Assembly: GCA_009786175.1 (NCBI GenBank)
Contig: WQTQ01000240.1
Location: forward strand, 1-54,254
Source: Bacillota bacterium
GTDB lineage: Bacteria > Bacillota_A > Clostridia > Lachnospirales > WQUN01
Reading direction: 5' to 3'
DNA: 54,254 nt
The notes beneath the pieces were generated by a model. That model ran no database searches, had not been told where the DNA came from, and saw nothing but the letters and a program-made list of their open reading frames with translations. Position 1 is the stretch's first letter. Every line of letters begins with the position of its first letter. This document shows, in pieces, positions 9,199 through 17,085 of the stretch. Both the position numbers and the translations under genes were made by a program.

Positions 9199-9276
9199 TT
9201 ACATTTGCATGTAATGTCTGTAATTGATGTACTGGTTGAATAAGTACATTATACACACGTGAAAAATAAAAGTCAA
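9199..9276 (-). promoter_or_regulatory. Promoter with two candidate GntR operators
   Basis: On the minus strand TTGACT (9276-9271), 17 nt, TATAAT (9253-9248): a strong sigma-A promoter. A perfect inverted repeat ATGTACT-N9-AGTACAT (9227-9249) overlaps the -10 and start site. A second, TTACAT-N4-ATGTAA (9199-9214), lies just before the ribosome binding site. Both positions suit repression by the first gene product. Confidence 0.72.
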
Positions 9277-9321
9277 GGGGTTTTGGAAAAAATGTGGTAC
9301 AATGTTATAAACATAACAACA

Positions 9322-9363
9322 TACCCCCTGATATCATATTCGCCAATGTGATATCAGGGGGTA
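9322..9363. repeat. Dispersed palindromic repeat, copy 1 (42 bp)
   Basis: Arms TACCCCCTGATATCA and TGATATCAGGGGGTA pair perfectly over 15 bp; the 12-nt centre TATTCGCCAATG extends the stem by about four pairs. The centre read on the minus strand is CATTGGCGAATA, so this copy is inverted relative to copies 29777-29818 and 34448-34488. It lies between the GntR promoter and a truncated kinase gene and forms the left border of that remnant. Confidence 0.9.
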
Positions 9364-9946
9364 GGAAAACACGAAATAACCGAACATACAGAAAATAACG
9401 ATTCCAAAGTATACTTAGTCGAGTCCACAGCCGGAAAGTACGTTTTAAAAGAAATGCCCCCGGACAGTGACATAGAAATTGGCCCGGATTATTTTGCGGA
9501 AGATGAACTGGCCGAGGAAGAACACCCACGGCGATTTTTACATTGCCCAAGTAATTGTAAAAGAAGGCGAACTTGTTACCATCGACTGGACCCAAGCCGG
9601 GCGCAACCCCGCCTGCTTCGAGGTGCTAATCTCGTACACATATGCCGTCCCGGAATGTAAGGACGGCGCGATTGACACAGCAAAATTCATGCCATATTTA
9701 GACGAATACCAAAAGTACGCGCCATTCAAATTAACAGAATACGATTTGAAAATGATGCCCTATCTGCTTTATCACCACTGCGCTTTATGGAGTTTTACGC
9801 CACCTTATGACAACCTACCGGATGAGTACAAAAAAATTGCAGCCCTAACAGATAAGTTGGCAAACCGGCTGTATGATAATGTGGATAGTTTATCAAGGGA
9901 ATTGTACAAGATTTACAAGAAAAACATTTTACCGGAGGTTGACGTA
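9352..9946 (+). pseudogene. Remnant of an aminoglycoside phosphotransferase-like kinase
   Basis: Two parts of an APH/choline-kinase-fold enzyme lie in different frames. The first (from about 9373) encodes the nucleotide-binding lobe (KVYLVESTAGKYVLKEM, with the conserved lysine). The second (in frame with 9479) begins near the catalytic loop: HGDFYIAQ at 9527, then TIDW, then the helical C-lobe. Intact enzymes have roughly 100 or more residues between these points; here about 30 remain and the frame changes, so an internal deletion has occurred. The family HGDxxxxN loop also has Q in place of N. The 5' end abuts the palindromic repeat. The second frame continues without a stop into the methyltransferase gene. 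Confidence 0.65.
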
Positions 9947-10639
9947 ATGAAGCCTAACATAAATAACTACGACGATGTTTTGAACTTTTTAGATACAAAA
10001 GTAGCGACTGTTGAATGGGATGAATTCTATGGACAGCGAAAATTTCAGGCACCTTTTATTACGCAAAACACATTACCGGATGAAAATTTAGTAGCCTTCT
10101 TAAATATGGGCATACCTATAAAGTCGGCACTGGAACTTGGGTGCGGAGAAGGCAGAAATGCAATTTACATGGCAAAACACGGTATAGATGTAACCGCGTT
10201 TGATATATCACCGGTAGCTGTTGCCAACGCAAAACATATCGCAAAGGACTTAAAAATTGACTTCAAATGCCACGACATAATCAAAGATAAAATAAATGGC
10301 CGGTATGATTTCATCTATGATTCAGGGTTGCTTCATCACCTGCCTCCTCATAGGCGAATCACGTACATTGAGTTATTAAGAACTGCCTTAAAACCCGGTG
10401 GATATTTTGGCCTAACGTGCTTCGCATGGGGCGAAAATTGCGCCGAAGAAGTTAATGATTGGGAATTTTATGAGCAAAAATTTAGTGCCGGCGTTGCATT
10501 TACAAGGGAAAGACTTGTGGAGTTATTCTCGCCATTTTTTGAGACCATAGAGATCCGAAAATATAAGAACCAGGCCCCGGATACAATTCAAGGCTTACAA
10601 TTTATGTGGGTCTGTCTGTTCAAAGATAAACGTGGGTAG
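9947..10639 (+). CDS. Class I SAM-dependent methyltransferase
   Basis: A 230-residue protein starting at ATG 9947 with GGAGG 7 nt upstream. Motif I is ALELGCGEGRNAIYMA near residue 62; the acidic residue after strand 2 is in VTAFDIS; later come SGLLHHLPP and LKPGGYFGLTCF. This is the thiopurine/tellurite-type small-molecule methyltransferase pattern. The frame is open upstream to ATG 9479, so a fusion with the C-lobe of the degraded kinase (386 residues in total) is possible; the internal ribosome binding site favours the short form. The substrate is unknown. Confidence 0.75.
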   Translation: MKPNINNYDDVLNFLDTKVATVEWDEFYGQRKFQAPFITQNTLPDENLVAFLNMGIPIKSALELGCGEGRNAIYMAKHGIDVTAFDISPVAVANAKHIAKDLKIDFKCHDIIKDKINGRYDFIYDSGLLHHLPPHRRITYIELLRTALKPGGYFGLTCFAWGENCAEEVNDWEFYEQKFSAGVAFTRERLVELFSPFFETIEIRKYKNQAPDTIQGLQFMWVCLFKDKRG

Positions 10640-10691
10640 GTGCATACTTGCTTGCTTTGATAGTCGGTATGGGAAATGCTTTGACCAATAA

Positions 10692-11519
10692 TTACTTTAT
10701 AACTTGTTTTCGTGAATTGTATTTAGTCTTACCAAAGCGGTCAATACAAGGAACATTTTCCCATCCATTTTCGTCGATTTCGGGTTGAGCGTCAGGCTCT
10801 TTGCCATCCTCATCTCCACCACAGTCGATAAGCCATCCGCCATTCTTGCATACTCTGGTCATTTCTGCGACTTCTGCATCATAATCATCACCCACAACAT
10901 GGCCAGACATTACTACATCAAATGTATTGTCAGGAAATGGTATTTCTGTAACAAGGCCATCGAGAATGCGTACATTTTTTATGCTCTCCGTTTTAATTTT
11001 ATTACGCATGAACTCGCGCATAGTTCCGACAGGTTCGCTGGCATAAACCCATGCGGCTTTTTCGGCAGCAGCGAATGTTAAACGTCCTGTACCTGCTCCG
11101 ATGTCAAGAACGGTTTTACCTTTTAGGTCAACAAGGTCGAATAATTGGTTTTTATTCCAGCCATGTATCCATTCAAGACTATCCGTCATTACTTCCGGCG
11201 TAGTATAAATTACAAAATCCTGTGAATCCAAAAGCAAATAATTTACTGCTTCGCGGATTTGCTCTGCGTCGACGTTTTTCGGTGCGTTTGCTGCCAGTTC
11301 ATCCATAATATACGCACATTCCGGGCAACGGTGTTGCAAATACCAAAGTACCACCGGGTTAGCATTAAGAGCAATTCCCATGTGTTGCGCCCATTTTTCT
11401 TTTTCCTCTTTATTGGCATTTTTATGCCAATCACTATCTTTGAATATCATGCGAATTTGAAACCGCTCAAACATCAAGAAAGTGTTGAACGAGTAATCGT
11501 CCGGGTTAATCCAAGCCAT
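10692..11519 (-). CDS. SAM-dependent methyltransferase with N-terminal extension
   Basis: A 275-residue protein. Residues 1-105 are an uncharacterised helical region that includes a C-P-E-C pair (RCPECAYIMDEL). The Rossmann methyltransferase domain starts near 115, with motif I VLDIGAGTGRLTFAAA, the acidic position in YASEPVGTMREF, and PFPDNTFDVVMSGHVVGDD near 195. It converges with the methyltransferase gene on the other strand, with 52 nt between their ends. The two enzymes are not close copies. The substrate cannot be inferred. Confidence 0.75.
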   Translation of the reverse strand: MAWINPDDYSFNTFLMFERFQIRMIFKDSDWHKNANKEEKEKWAQHMGIALNANPVVLWYLQHRCPECAYIMDELAANAPKNVDAEQIREAVNYLLLDSQDFVIYTTPEVMTDSLEWIHGWNKNQLFDLVDLKGKTVLDIGAGTGRLTFAAAEKAAWVYASEPVGTMREFMRNKIKTESIKNVRILDGLVTEIPFPDNTFDVVMSGHVVGDDYDAEVAEMTRVCKNGGWLIDCGGDEDGKEPDAQPEIDENGWENVPCIDRFGKTKYNSRKQVIK

Positions 11520-11622
11520 AAATCCTCCTGTTTTGTGGAAGGGTTAAAGTATAGTCGCCCTCCTGTTTTATTCATTTGACCATTTTAACAAATACCCTTT
11601 TTCACAGCAAGATAAAGAACAA

Positions 11623-12453
11623 TTATAATTGTACCAACCGTCGGCAGAATTGCGCGTCTCCGTAAAATTTACCGTTGACGGATGCATATTTCAAATTGGG
11701 TAGCGATGCAAAAAGGCTTTCTAACTCGACTTTAGTATACTTCTTTCTAAATGTTGTCGCCCCTGTAGCAAATGACCGAAGACTCGGCATATCACGCAAA
11801 AATTCCAAATCTTTAATCGCTATGCGGCCTAAAATATTCGCTTGAATTACTAATTCCTCTAAATTTTCCAAAGCAGTCAATGCAGAATAATCCTCAACTC
11901 TTTTGAAGTTTTCCACATTTAAAACAACCAATGATTTCAAATTGCACATGGGTTGTATGTCTGTCACCCCTGCGCCCGAACCAATATGTAAAAATTTAAG
12001 TGACTGCAAATTTTCGAGCGCAGACAAATCCTTATAGTTTCCCCATTTGAAGCAAAGCTCTTCTAAGTTTTCTTGGCAACAAGCAGCATCAAATAAACGC
12101 TGGGGTACATGAGAACTAAAATGCAGTCCTTTGAATGTACTCGGATTAGCCTGTAGAAAGTCAATCCATTCTTTGAGGATTTGTTTTTGCTCCTTTGGAG
12201 AGTAACCTTCAGGCTTTCCATAAATTTTCGGGTCGCCGTCTGAAACCACTGTACGAGGCAACGCTCTCGGATACCGACTGTCAGGTAATTGTGTGCATGA
12301 TATACAAATCCGTTGTTGCCCGTTATATTCTTTCACTTCACGAAAAAAGTTAGCGTAAGTGCTTATGCCATAAATGTTAATACCGGGAAAACCGGGGAAT
12401 ATATCAAAATAACCTGACGTAATTTGCTCATCGGTCAGCACCACTCTATGCAC
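11623..12453 (-). CDS. Leucine-rich-repeat protein
   Basis: A 276-residue protein without a signal peptide. From about residue 120 to 260 it has irregular leucine-rich repeats (NLEELCFKWGNYKDLSALEN, LQSLKFLHIGS, LKSLVVLNVEN, LENLEELVIQA). The N-terminal 110 residues are not recognised. The start is GTG 12453 or GTG 12444; GAGGAG lies just upstream and fits the second better. The gene stands alone between a methyltransferase gene and a collapsed palindromic repeat. LRR folds bind proteins; no partner is indicated. Confidence 0.65.
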   Translation of the reverse strand: MHRVVLTDEQITSGYFDIFPGFPGINIYGISTYANFFREVKEYNGQQRICISCTQLPDSRYPRALPRTVVSDGDPKIYGKPEGYSPKEQKQILKEWIDFLQANPSTFKGLHFSSHVPQRLFDAACCQENLEELCFKWGNYKDLSALENLQSLKFLHIGSGAGVTDIQPMCNLKSLVVLNVENFKRVEDYSALTALENLEELVIQANILGRIAIKDLEFLRDMPSLRSFATGATTFRKKYTKVELESLFASLPNLKYASVNGKFYGDAQFCRRLVQL

Positions 12454-12506
12454 ACTCCTCTATTAAAGTAAAAAAACGGCATTTATCCTATACGACTATC
12501 AATTGC

Positions 12507-12524
12507 CCCCCTGATATCAGGGGG
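12507..12524. repeat. Dispersed palindromic repeat, collapsed copy (18 bp)
   Basis: CCCCCTGATATCAGGGGG is a perfect palindrome followed by TA. It equals the two arms of the 42-bp repeat joined at a single GATATC, with the centre lost. Because GATATC occurs in both arms, deletion between them would give exactly this product. It lies between the LRR gene and the end of the isomerase gene. Confidence 0.75.
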
Positions 12525-12575
12525 TAAATTGATTCGGAGCAAAAGGGCAAATACCGTTTTCGAAGCCGGGGTGTA

Positions 12576-13394
12576 TTACCAGCCTAAAGATTTCAAATAC
12601 TCCCTACTCGCCTTAGCCGCTTCAAGCGGCGTGCAGGTTGGGGACATGTCTTGCTCTACAACTACCCATTCCGTCCCGGCGTGCAGGCATGCGTCAAGTA
12701 TAGACGGGATGTCTTGCATACCCTGGCCCACCGGCCTAAATTCAAACCCGTCTTTCTTAATTTCCTCGTCTTCATCTTTACCGATAAGCTCGTACATGCC
12801 GCCGGTAACGTCACCTTCCATAATAAAGTCTTTTAGGTGAACAACAGGCGCACGGCCTTTGTACTTGCGTACATAATCTGCAGGGTCAAGTTTAGCTACT
12901 TTTACCCAGCAAGTGTCAATTTGCGTGGCAAGGCAGCATGCGGGTACAGAATCGTACAGCATATCAAGGCCGTACACGCCGTCCACTTTCTTAAATTCAA
13001 ATTCGTGGTTATGGTAAAGCAGAGTAATGCCCGCGGCATTGGCAGCCTTGCCAATTTCGTGGATTTTCTCCAACGTTGCTTTAAAATCTTCGCCGCCGGG
13101 GGCCATTTTTGCGTCCAGCCACGGAATGGCTACATATTTGCAGCCCAATGCTTTGTAATCTGCAAAAACTTTCTGTGCGTCTTGCAAAAATGCTTCGTAG
13201 GGAACATGGCCGGAAATGGCTACAAGCCCTGAGTCCTCAAGCATTTTTTTTACTTCCGGCACATCGTGGCCGCCAAAACCTGCAAATTCTACGCCGTCAT
13301 AGCCCATTTCTTTAACTAATTTTAATGTTCCGGCAAAATCTTTGGCCATCTCGTCCCTAATTGAATAAAGTTGTAGTGCAACCGGTAATGACAT
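12576..13394 (-). CDS. Sugar phosphate isomerase/epimerase (TIM-barrel, AP endonuclease family 2 fold)
   Basis: A 272-residue cytoplasmic protein, full length for the family. MSLPVALQLYSIRDEMAKDF and EMGYDGVEFAGFGGHDV are typical first strands. Metal ligands are expected from the LLYHNHEFEF, QIDTCWV and VHLKDF segments and the final VEQD. These enzymes isomerise or epimerise sugars, inositols or keto-sugar intermediates. It is the last gene of the leftward operon starting at 18246, 17 nt after the dehydrogenase gene, with GGAGGT before the ATG. The exact substrate is unknown. Confidence 0.85.
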   Translation of the reverse strand: MSLPVALQLYSIRDEMAKDFAGTLKLVKEMGYDGVEFAGFGGHDVPEVKKMLEDSGLVAISGHVPYEAFLQDAQKVFADYKALGCKYVAIPWLDAKMAPGGEDFKATLEKIHEIGKAANAAGITLLYHNHEFEFKKVDGVYGLDMLYDSVPACCLATQIDTCWVKVAKLDPADYVRKYKGRAPVVHLKDFIMEGDVTGGMYELIGKDEDEEIKKDGFEFRPVGQGMQDIPSILDACLHAGTEWVVVEQDMSPTCTPLEAAKASREYLKSLGW

Positions 13395-13411
13395 ACAAAC
13401 ACCTCCAAATT

Positions 13412-14440
13412 TTATAGTAACATACTAACTTTTAAACAGCCGTCTGTAGCATGTTCTGCCATGCTAAAGGCTTCTTCCCACTTATCAAAAGGCATTTCGT
13501 GGGTAACAATACTGTTCATATTTAACGCAGGGTCGCATAACAAGCGAATTGCGTCATCCATAAAGTCCTCGTCGTTGTTAGAACCTGCAATGGTTAATTC
13601 TTTCATGTGTACCCGCATTAAATCTACAGGGGTTTTTCCGCCTAAGGCCGCAAATATAACCAAAATACCCCTGGAGCGTAACATATCCAGGCATAAATCT
13701 ACAGCCGCAGGGTTTGACACACATAAAATTGCCGAGTCAATGCCTTCCCCTTCTGTAAGTTCCATAATTACGTTGGCAATGTCCGGCGTGTTTTTTTCAT
13801 TTAATGTTATTACATTTCCGGTAACTTGGCTAAGGCGGCTGTCATTCCACCCTGTTTGGATAATTTGTTTCGGGTTTTTTGATGCGCACAACCTGGACAT
13901 CATTATCCCAAAAGGGCCGTCACCGGCTATTAAAACACGGTCGCCTTCTTTTATTTGGGCGCGGTTAATAGCTTCTATGCAAACACAAACAGGCTCCATC
14001 AAGCTGGCCAGGGCAAAGGAAATCCCCGGCGGTTTTTTACGCACACAATCCGGGCGGGAAATAAAGTACTCGGAGAAACACCCGGGGCGGTTAAATGCCA
14101 AATGCTCCATATTGTCGCATAAGTGGTTAAGCCCGCGCTTACAGGACGGGCATGTACTGTTGCAGGGCATAACCGGGTGTACGGCAACTTCATCGCCAAC
14201 AGCTACGTCCGTAACGCCTTCCCCAACTGCGGCCACTATACCCGCGGCTTCGTGGCCCATTACAATGGGCAGTTCCATGGTAAATAAGCTGCTGCGCATA
14301 TCCAAAATATCAGAAGTACAAACCGTTGCCGCCTTCGTTTGTATCAAAATCTCGCCTTTCCCGGGGGATGGGATAGGTATTTCTCTCATATTGGCGGTGT
14401 TTTGTGCTTCCAATAAAATGGCTTTCATCATTTTGCTCAT
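13412..14440 (-). CDS. Zinc-type alcohol/sorbitol dehydrogenase (MDR superfamily)
   Basis: A 342-residue NAD(P)-dependent dehydrogenase. The catalytic zinc site is indicated by C-T-S-D near residue 40 and GHEAAG near 62. The structural zinc cluster is CNSTCPSCKRGLNHLC near 92-107. The nucleotide-binding turn IAGDGPFGIMM (GxGxxG-like) is near 168. The start is ATG 14440 with GGAGAT upstream; a longer reading to 14521 only translates the intergenic hairpin. It probably oxidises a sugar alcohol or a hydroxyl group of a sugar acid in the same pathway as its operon partners. Confidence 0.85.
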   Translation of the reverse strand: MSKMMKAILLEAQNTANMREIPIPSPGKGEILIQTKAATVCTSDILDMRSSLFTMELPIVMGHEAAGIVAAVGEGVTDVAVGDEVAVHPVMPCNSTCPSCKRGLNHLCDNMEHLAFNRPGCFSEYFISRPDCVRKKPPGISFALASLMEPVCVCIEAINRAQIKEGDRVLIAGDGPFGIMMSRLCASKNPKQIIQTGWNDSRLSQVTGNVITLNEKNTPDIANVIMELTEGEGIDSAILCVSNPAAVDLCLDMLRSRGILVIFAALGGKTPVDLMRVHMKELTIAGSNNDEDFMDDAIRLLCDPALNMNSIVTHEMPFDKWEEAFSMAEHATDGCLKVSMLL

Positions 14441-14467
14441 GGCATCTCCTTTTTTTATACAATTTGC

Positions 14468-14486
14468 GGGCGGTTTATAACCGCCC
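14468..14486. repeat. Intergenic GC-rich hairpin (GGGCGGTT/AACCGCCC)
   Basis: GGGCGGTT-TAT-AACCGCCC directly follows the stop of the ceramidase-like gene, inside the operon. It is an 8-bp perfect hairpin flanked by CTACAGGG. It has no T-run, so it is not a classic terminator and may modulate mRNA stability. It resembles short GC-rich hairpins dispersed in many genomes, though only one copy is in this window. Confidence 0.55.
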
Positions 14487-15770
14487 CTACAGGGTTGAAA
14501 TAATGTTAAGGTTTTGCTCAATTAACATCCTGTCCGTATCGTTGGGAAGTTGACGGGGGCGGAACCACAGGAAGGAATTAATCTCGTACCCGCCACGGCA
14601 AATTTGGCTTTGGGCAGGCAGGTAGGAATGGCTCCCATTTGTACAGCTTAAAAGTAACGTGTGGGCGTATGGGCTGTAGGTTCGCAGCCGCAGGCCAATC
14701 TCCGACGATACTTCGAAGGGGAACGGTACAAATAATACCGGGCCTATACGAAAAATAACTTGGCGGAAAGCCCAGCTGTCCGGGCCAAGGTCGCCTTCCT
14801 TGTACATATTCGCAAGACATTCCAAGGAAGACTGTTTGTACCTGTCCCATTCGCCGCAGCTTTCCAACATAGCGGGGATGTCTTCCGCCGGAATAGACGG
14901 TACGTATGGCACTTCCAGGTTGCCGTGTACCACTTGCAAAGGCTCATCGTAGTAAGTGCGGATGGTCTTGTACGCCCGTACAGCGTCAATACCGGCCAGT
15001 CCGCCTACTTCCATTACATGATGTATGTCACCGGTAGAGCCGCCATTTGCCATCCGTGGGGCAACGTCACCCTGGGTACCGTTTACAAACAACGATACAG
15101 CACCGGATTCTGCGTCCAGCCTGTCTATCATAACACCTGCCCAGTCGCGGGTAATTTCCTGGTTATTGCCCGCGGCGGTAAGGTGCGCGCCCAAGTGAAC
15201 AATATTGGCAATGGGCCTGTCGTCATCCGCTTCAACAAATGAAATTACTGTCATGGTTGGGTCGTATGTGTCCCACGGGTTTTGGCCCAAAATTACCGTG
15301 TCATCTTGCAGCAATTGCCTTCTGTTAATACCCACTTGCGAGTAAGTAGTACCTATGCCAACTTTAGCAAGCTTTAAGCTGCCCGCAGCGGCTTTTGCGG
15401 CCTCTACACACTTGGGGATAAGGATATTGTCGCAATAATCACGATCGATTGTACCAAAGGAATCGAACCTTGAAAATGCGGTGGTGGCAGGAGCAGAATG
15501 GGTGTGTGTTGCACTTACAATTACGTTTTTGGAATCTACACCCGCTGCAATCCCCGCTTTCTTGCTAATTTCCTTAACTACACTATCGTGAATAAGACAC
15601 ACGGACGCGCTGATAAGAAGGGCCGATGCTTCTTCCGACTTCATAACAAGAGCTGTTACCGTAAGGTCGTCATGGACAGAGGTACTTCTTGTGTGGTTGT
15701 TATAACCAAAAAGCAAACCTCCTACTTCCGGGGTAGTAATTTCCCGGGCAACACCAACAAATAATGCCAT
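14487..15770 (-). CDS. Neutral/alkaline non-lysosomal ceramidase-like hydrolase
   Basis: A 427-residue protein. The start MALFVGVAREITTPEVGGLL and the IVSATHTHSAPATTAFSRF segment near residue 85 match the N-terminal domain of the neutral ceramidase family, where such histidines bind zinc. HLGAHLTAAGNN near 195 is a further histidine segment and VNGTQGDVAPR near 233 is also typical. No signal peptide is visible, so it is probably cytoplasmic, unlike classical ceramidases. In operons of sugar catabolism these proteins are common but unassigned; amide or ester hydrolysis is the best guess. It lies between the DegT-type gene and the dehydrogenase gene. Confidence 0.75.
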   Translation of the reverse strand: MALFVGVAREITTPEVGGLLFGYNNHTRSTSVHDDLTVTALVMKSEEASALLISASVCLIHDSVVKEISKKAGIAAGVDSKNVIVSATHTHSAPATTAFSRFDSFGTIDRDYCDNILIPKCVEAAKAAAGSLKLAKVGIGTTYSQVGINRRQLLQDDTVILGQNPWDTYDPTMTVISFVEADDDRPIANIVHLGAHLTAAGNNQEITRDWAGVMIDRLDAESGAVSLFVNGTQGDVAPRMANGGSTGDIHHVMEVGGLAGIDAVRAYKTIRTYYDEPLQVVHGNLEVPYVPSIPAEDIPAMLESCGEWDRYKQSSLECLANMYKEGDLGPDSWAFRQVIFRIGPVLFVPFPFEVSSEIGLRLRTYSPYAHTLLLSCTNGSHSYLPAQSQICRGGYEINSFLWFRPRQLPNDTDRMLIEQNLNIISTL

Positions 15771-15808
15771 AATTCAAACGCTCCTTGTCAATTATTTGAA
15801 TACGAATA

Positions 15809-17059
15809 TTAAAGCTCCTTATCGATTTTGTTTAGCGCGGCGGCAAATTCGTCAATATTGGTTTCCGTCATGTTTACATTGAAAAGCAAGCGCACAGTGC
15901 GCCCTAAAATATCCAACGAATTTGGACACATGTCTACAGAATACTCTACATTACCTTTGTAAGCGGGGTCTTTCCAAGGGTAGCCGACCGCGGTGGCACC
16001 TCTTTTTTCAAGAATAGGTGTCCAGTTAGAATAAATATGCAAGTCGCCGCCTTCATAAAGTTTAGCTTCATACAGCTTTGTTAGCGGCAAACCTTCTTCA
16101 TGGGCCAATTCCAGGAATTTTTCTACTTTATCGGTGTCGTTCATAATAAGGTTAACACAGAAACCACAGTCGCCGTCCGGGTCATCTACATGCTGCGGCT
16201 TGTAGTTGACAGGGGCATTTAGCTGAGCAAATAAACGCTTCTTTAATGCACGGGTATGGCTTAACATGCCGTCCATTTTGCTTAACTGAACGTTTAGTAC
16301 CGCGGCTGCTATTTCGTTGCCCCTAATGCCGGAGCGTGAAAACGGTTTGATGGCCTTATTTTGCGGATGACCTTGACCAACATCGTTTAGGCCATTATCG
16401 GACTGGTATACACCCCGCTGGAAAGCTTTTGGGCTGTTTGTGGCAAACACGCCGCCTTCGCCGCAGGTTATTACCTTAAAAAAGTTAGTACTCCAAGCAA
16501 ACGCATCAGATTCCACACCACAGAACTTGCCTTTGTAAGTTGCGCCAATTGCCTGGCAGTTGTCTTCGATTAAAATCAGATTATGCTTTTTGCAAACAGC
16601 GCGAATGGCATCAAGCCTCGCGGGCACACCTACCATGTTAACAACAATAACTGCCTTAGTGTAAGGGGTAATTTTCTTTTCCAAGTCCACAGGATCAATA
16701 CCCAGGGAATCGTCTATTTCCGCAATTACAGGCACCGCGCCTACGTCTACAACAGCGGCGGCAGTGGCAATAAATGTATAGGCCGGTATTATAACTTCGT
16801 CACCGGGGCCTATTTCAAAGCCTGTAAGGCAGCATGAAAGCGCACCTGTACCGGACGCTACAAATAATGCATGGGCTGCGCCTGTTTTCTCCCGTATGGC
16901 TTGCTCCAACTTGGCGCACTCGCTTGGTTTGCCATCGTCGCGTACACGGAAAAGATTTTGCGGCTCACTAAGCAGCGCGGTAACCGCCGCAATTTCTTCC
17001 TGCCCAACTACCGACCATCCCATAGCCCCGGATGGTATTGGGGTTTTTACAGTTTTCAT
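15809..17059 (-). CDS. DegT/DnrJ/EryC1/StrS-family PLP-dependent aminotransferase
   Basis: A 416-residue fold-type I PLP enzyme. ALFVASGTGALSCCL near residue 63 binds the PLP phosphate, LIEDNCQAIGA near 165 carries the aspartate pairing with the pyridine nitrogen, and STNFFKVITCGEGGVFA near 191 holds the Schiff-base lysine followed by GEGG. Family members transaminate keto-sugars. The gene follows the enolase-superfamily gene by 26 nt and has GGAGGT upstream. In this operon it probably acts on an amino or keto sugar; the direction is unknown. Confidence 0.87.
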   Translation of the reverse strand: MKTVKTPIPSGAMGWSVVGQEEIAAVTALLSEPQNLFRVRDDGKPSECAKLEQAIREKTGAAHALFVASGTGALSCCLTGFEIGPGDEVIIPAYTFIATAAAVVDVGAVPVIAEIDDSLGIDPVDLEKKITPYTKAVIVVNMVGVPARLDAIRAVCKKHNLILIEDNCQAIGATYKGKFCGVESDAFAWSTNFFKVITCGEGGVFATNSPKAFQRGVYQSDNGLNDVGQGHPQNKAIKPFSRSGIRGNEIAAAVLNVQLSKMDGMLSHTRALKKRLFAQLNAPVNYKPQHVDDPDGDCGFCVNLIMNDTDKVEKFLELAHEEGLPLTKLYEAKLYEGGDLHIYSNWTPILEKRGATAVGYPWKDPAYKGNVEYSVDMCPNSLDILGRTVRLLFNVNMTETNIDEFAAALNKIDKEL

Positions 17060-17085
17060 AATAATACCTCCAATTCTTATTTTAA

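Noticed and set aside
13461..14480. Long plus-strand open frame of 339 codons
   Set aside because: It is antisense to the zinc dehydrogenase gene, whose motifs are clear; the plus-strand product has no recognisable domain.
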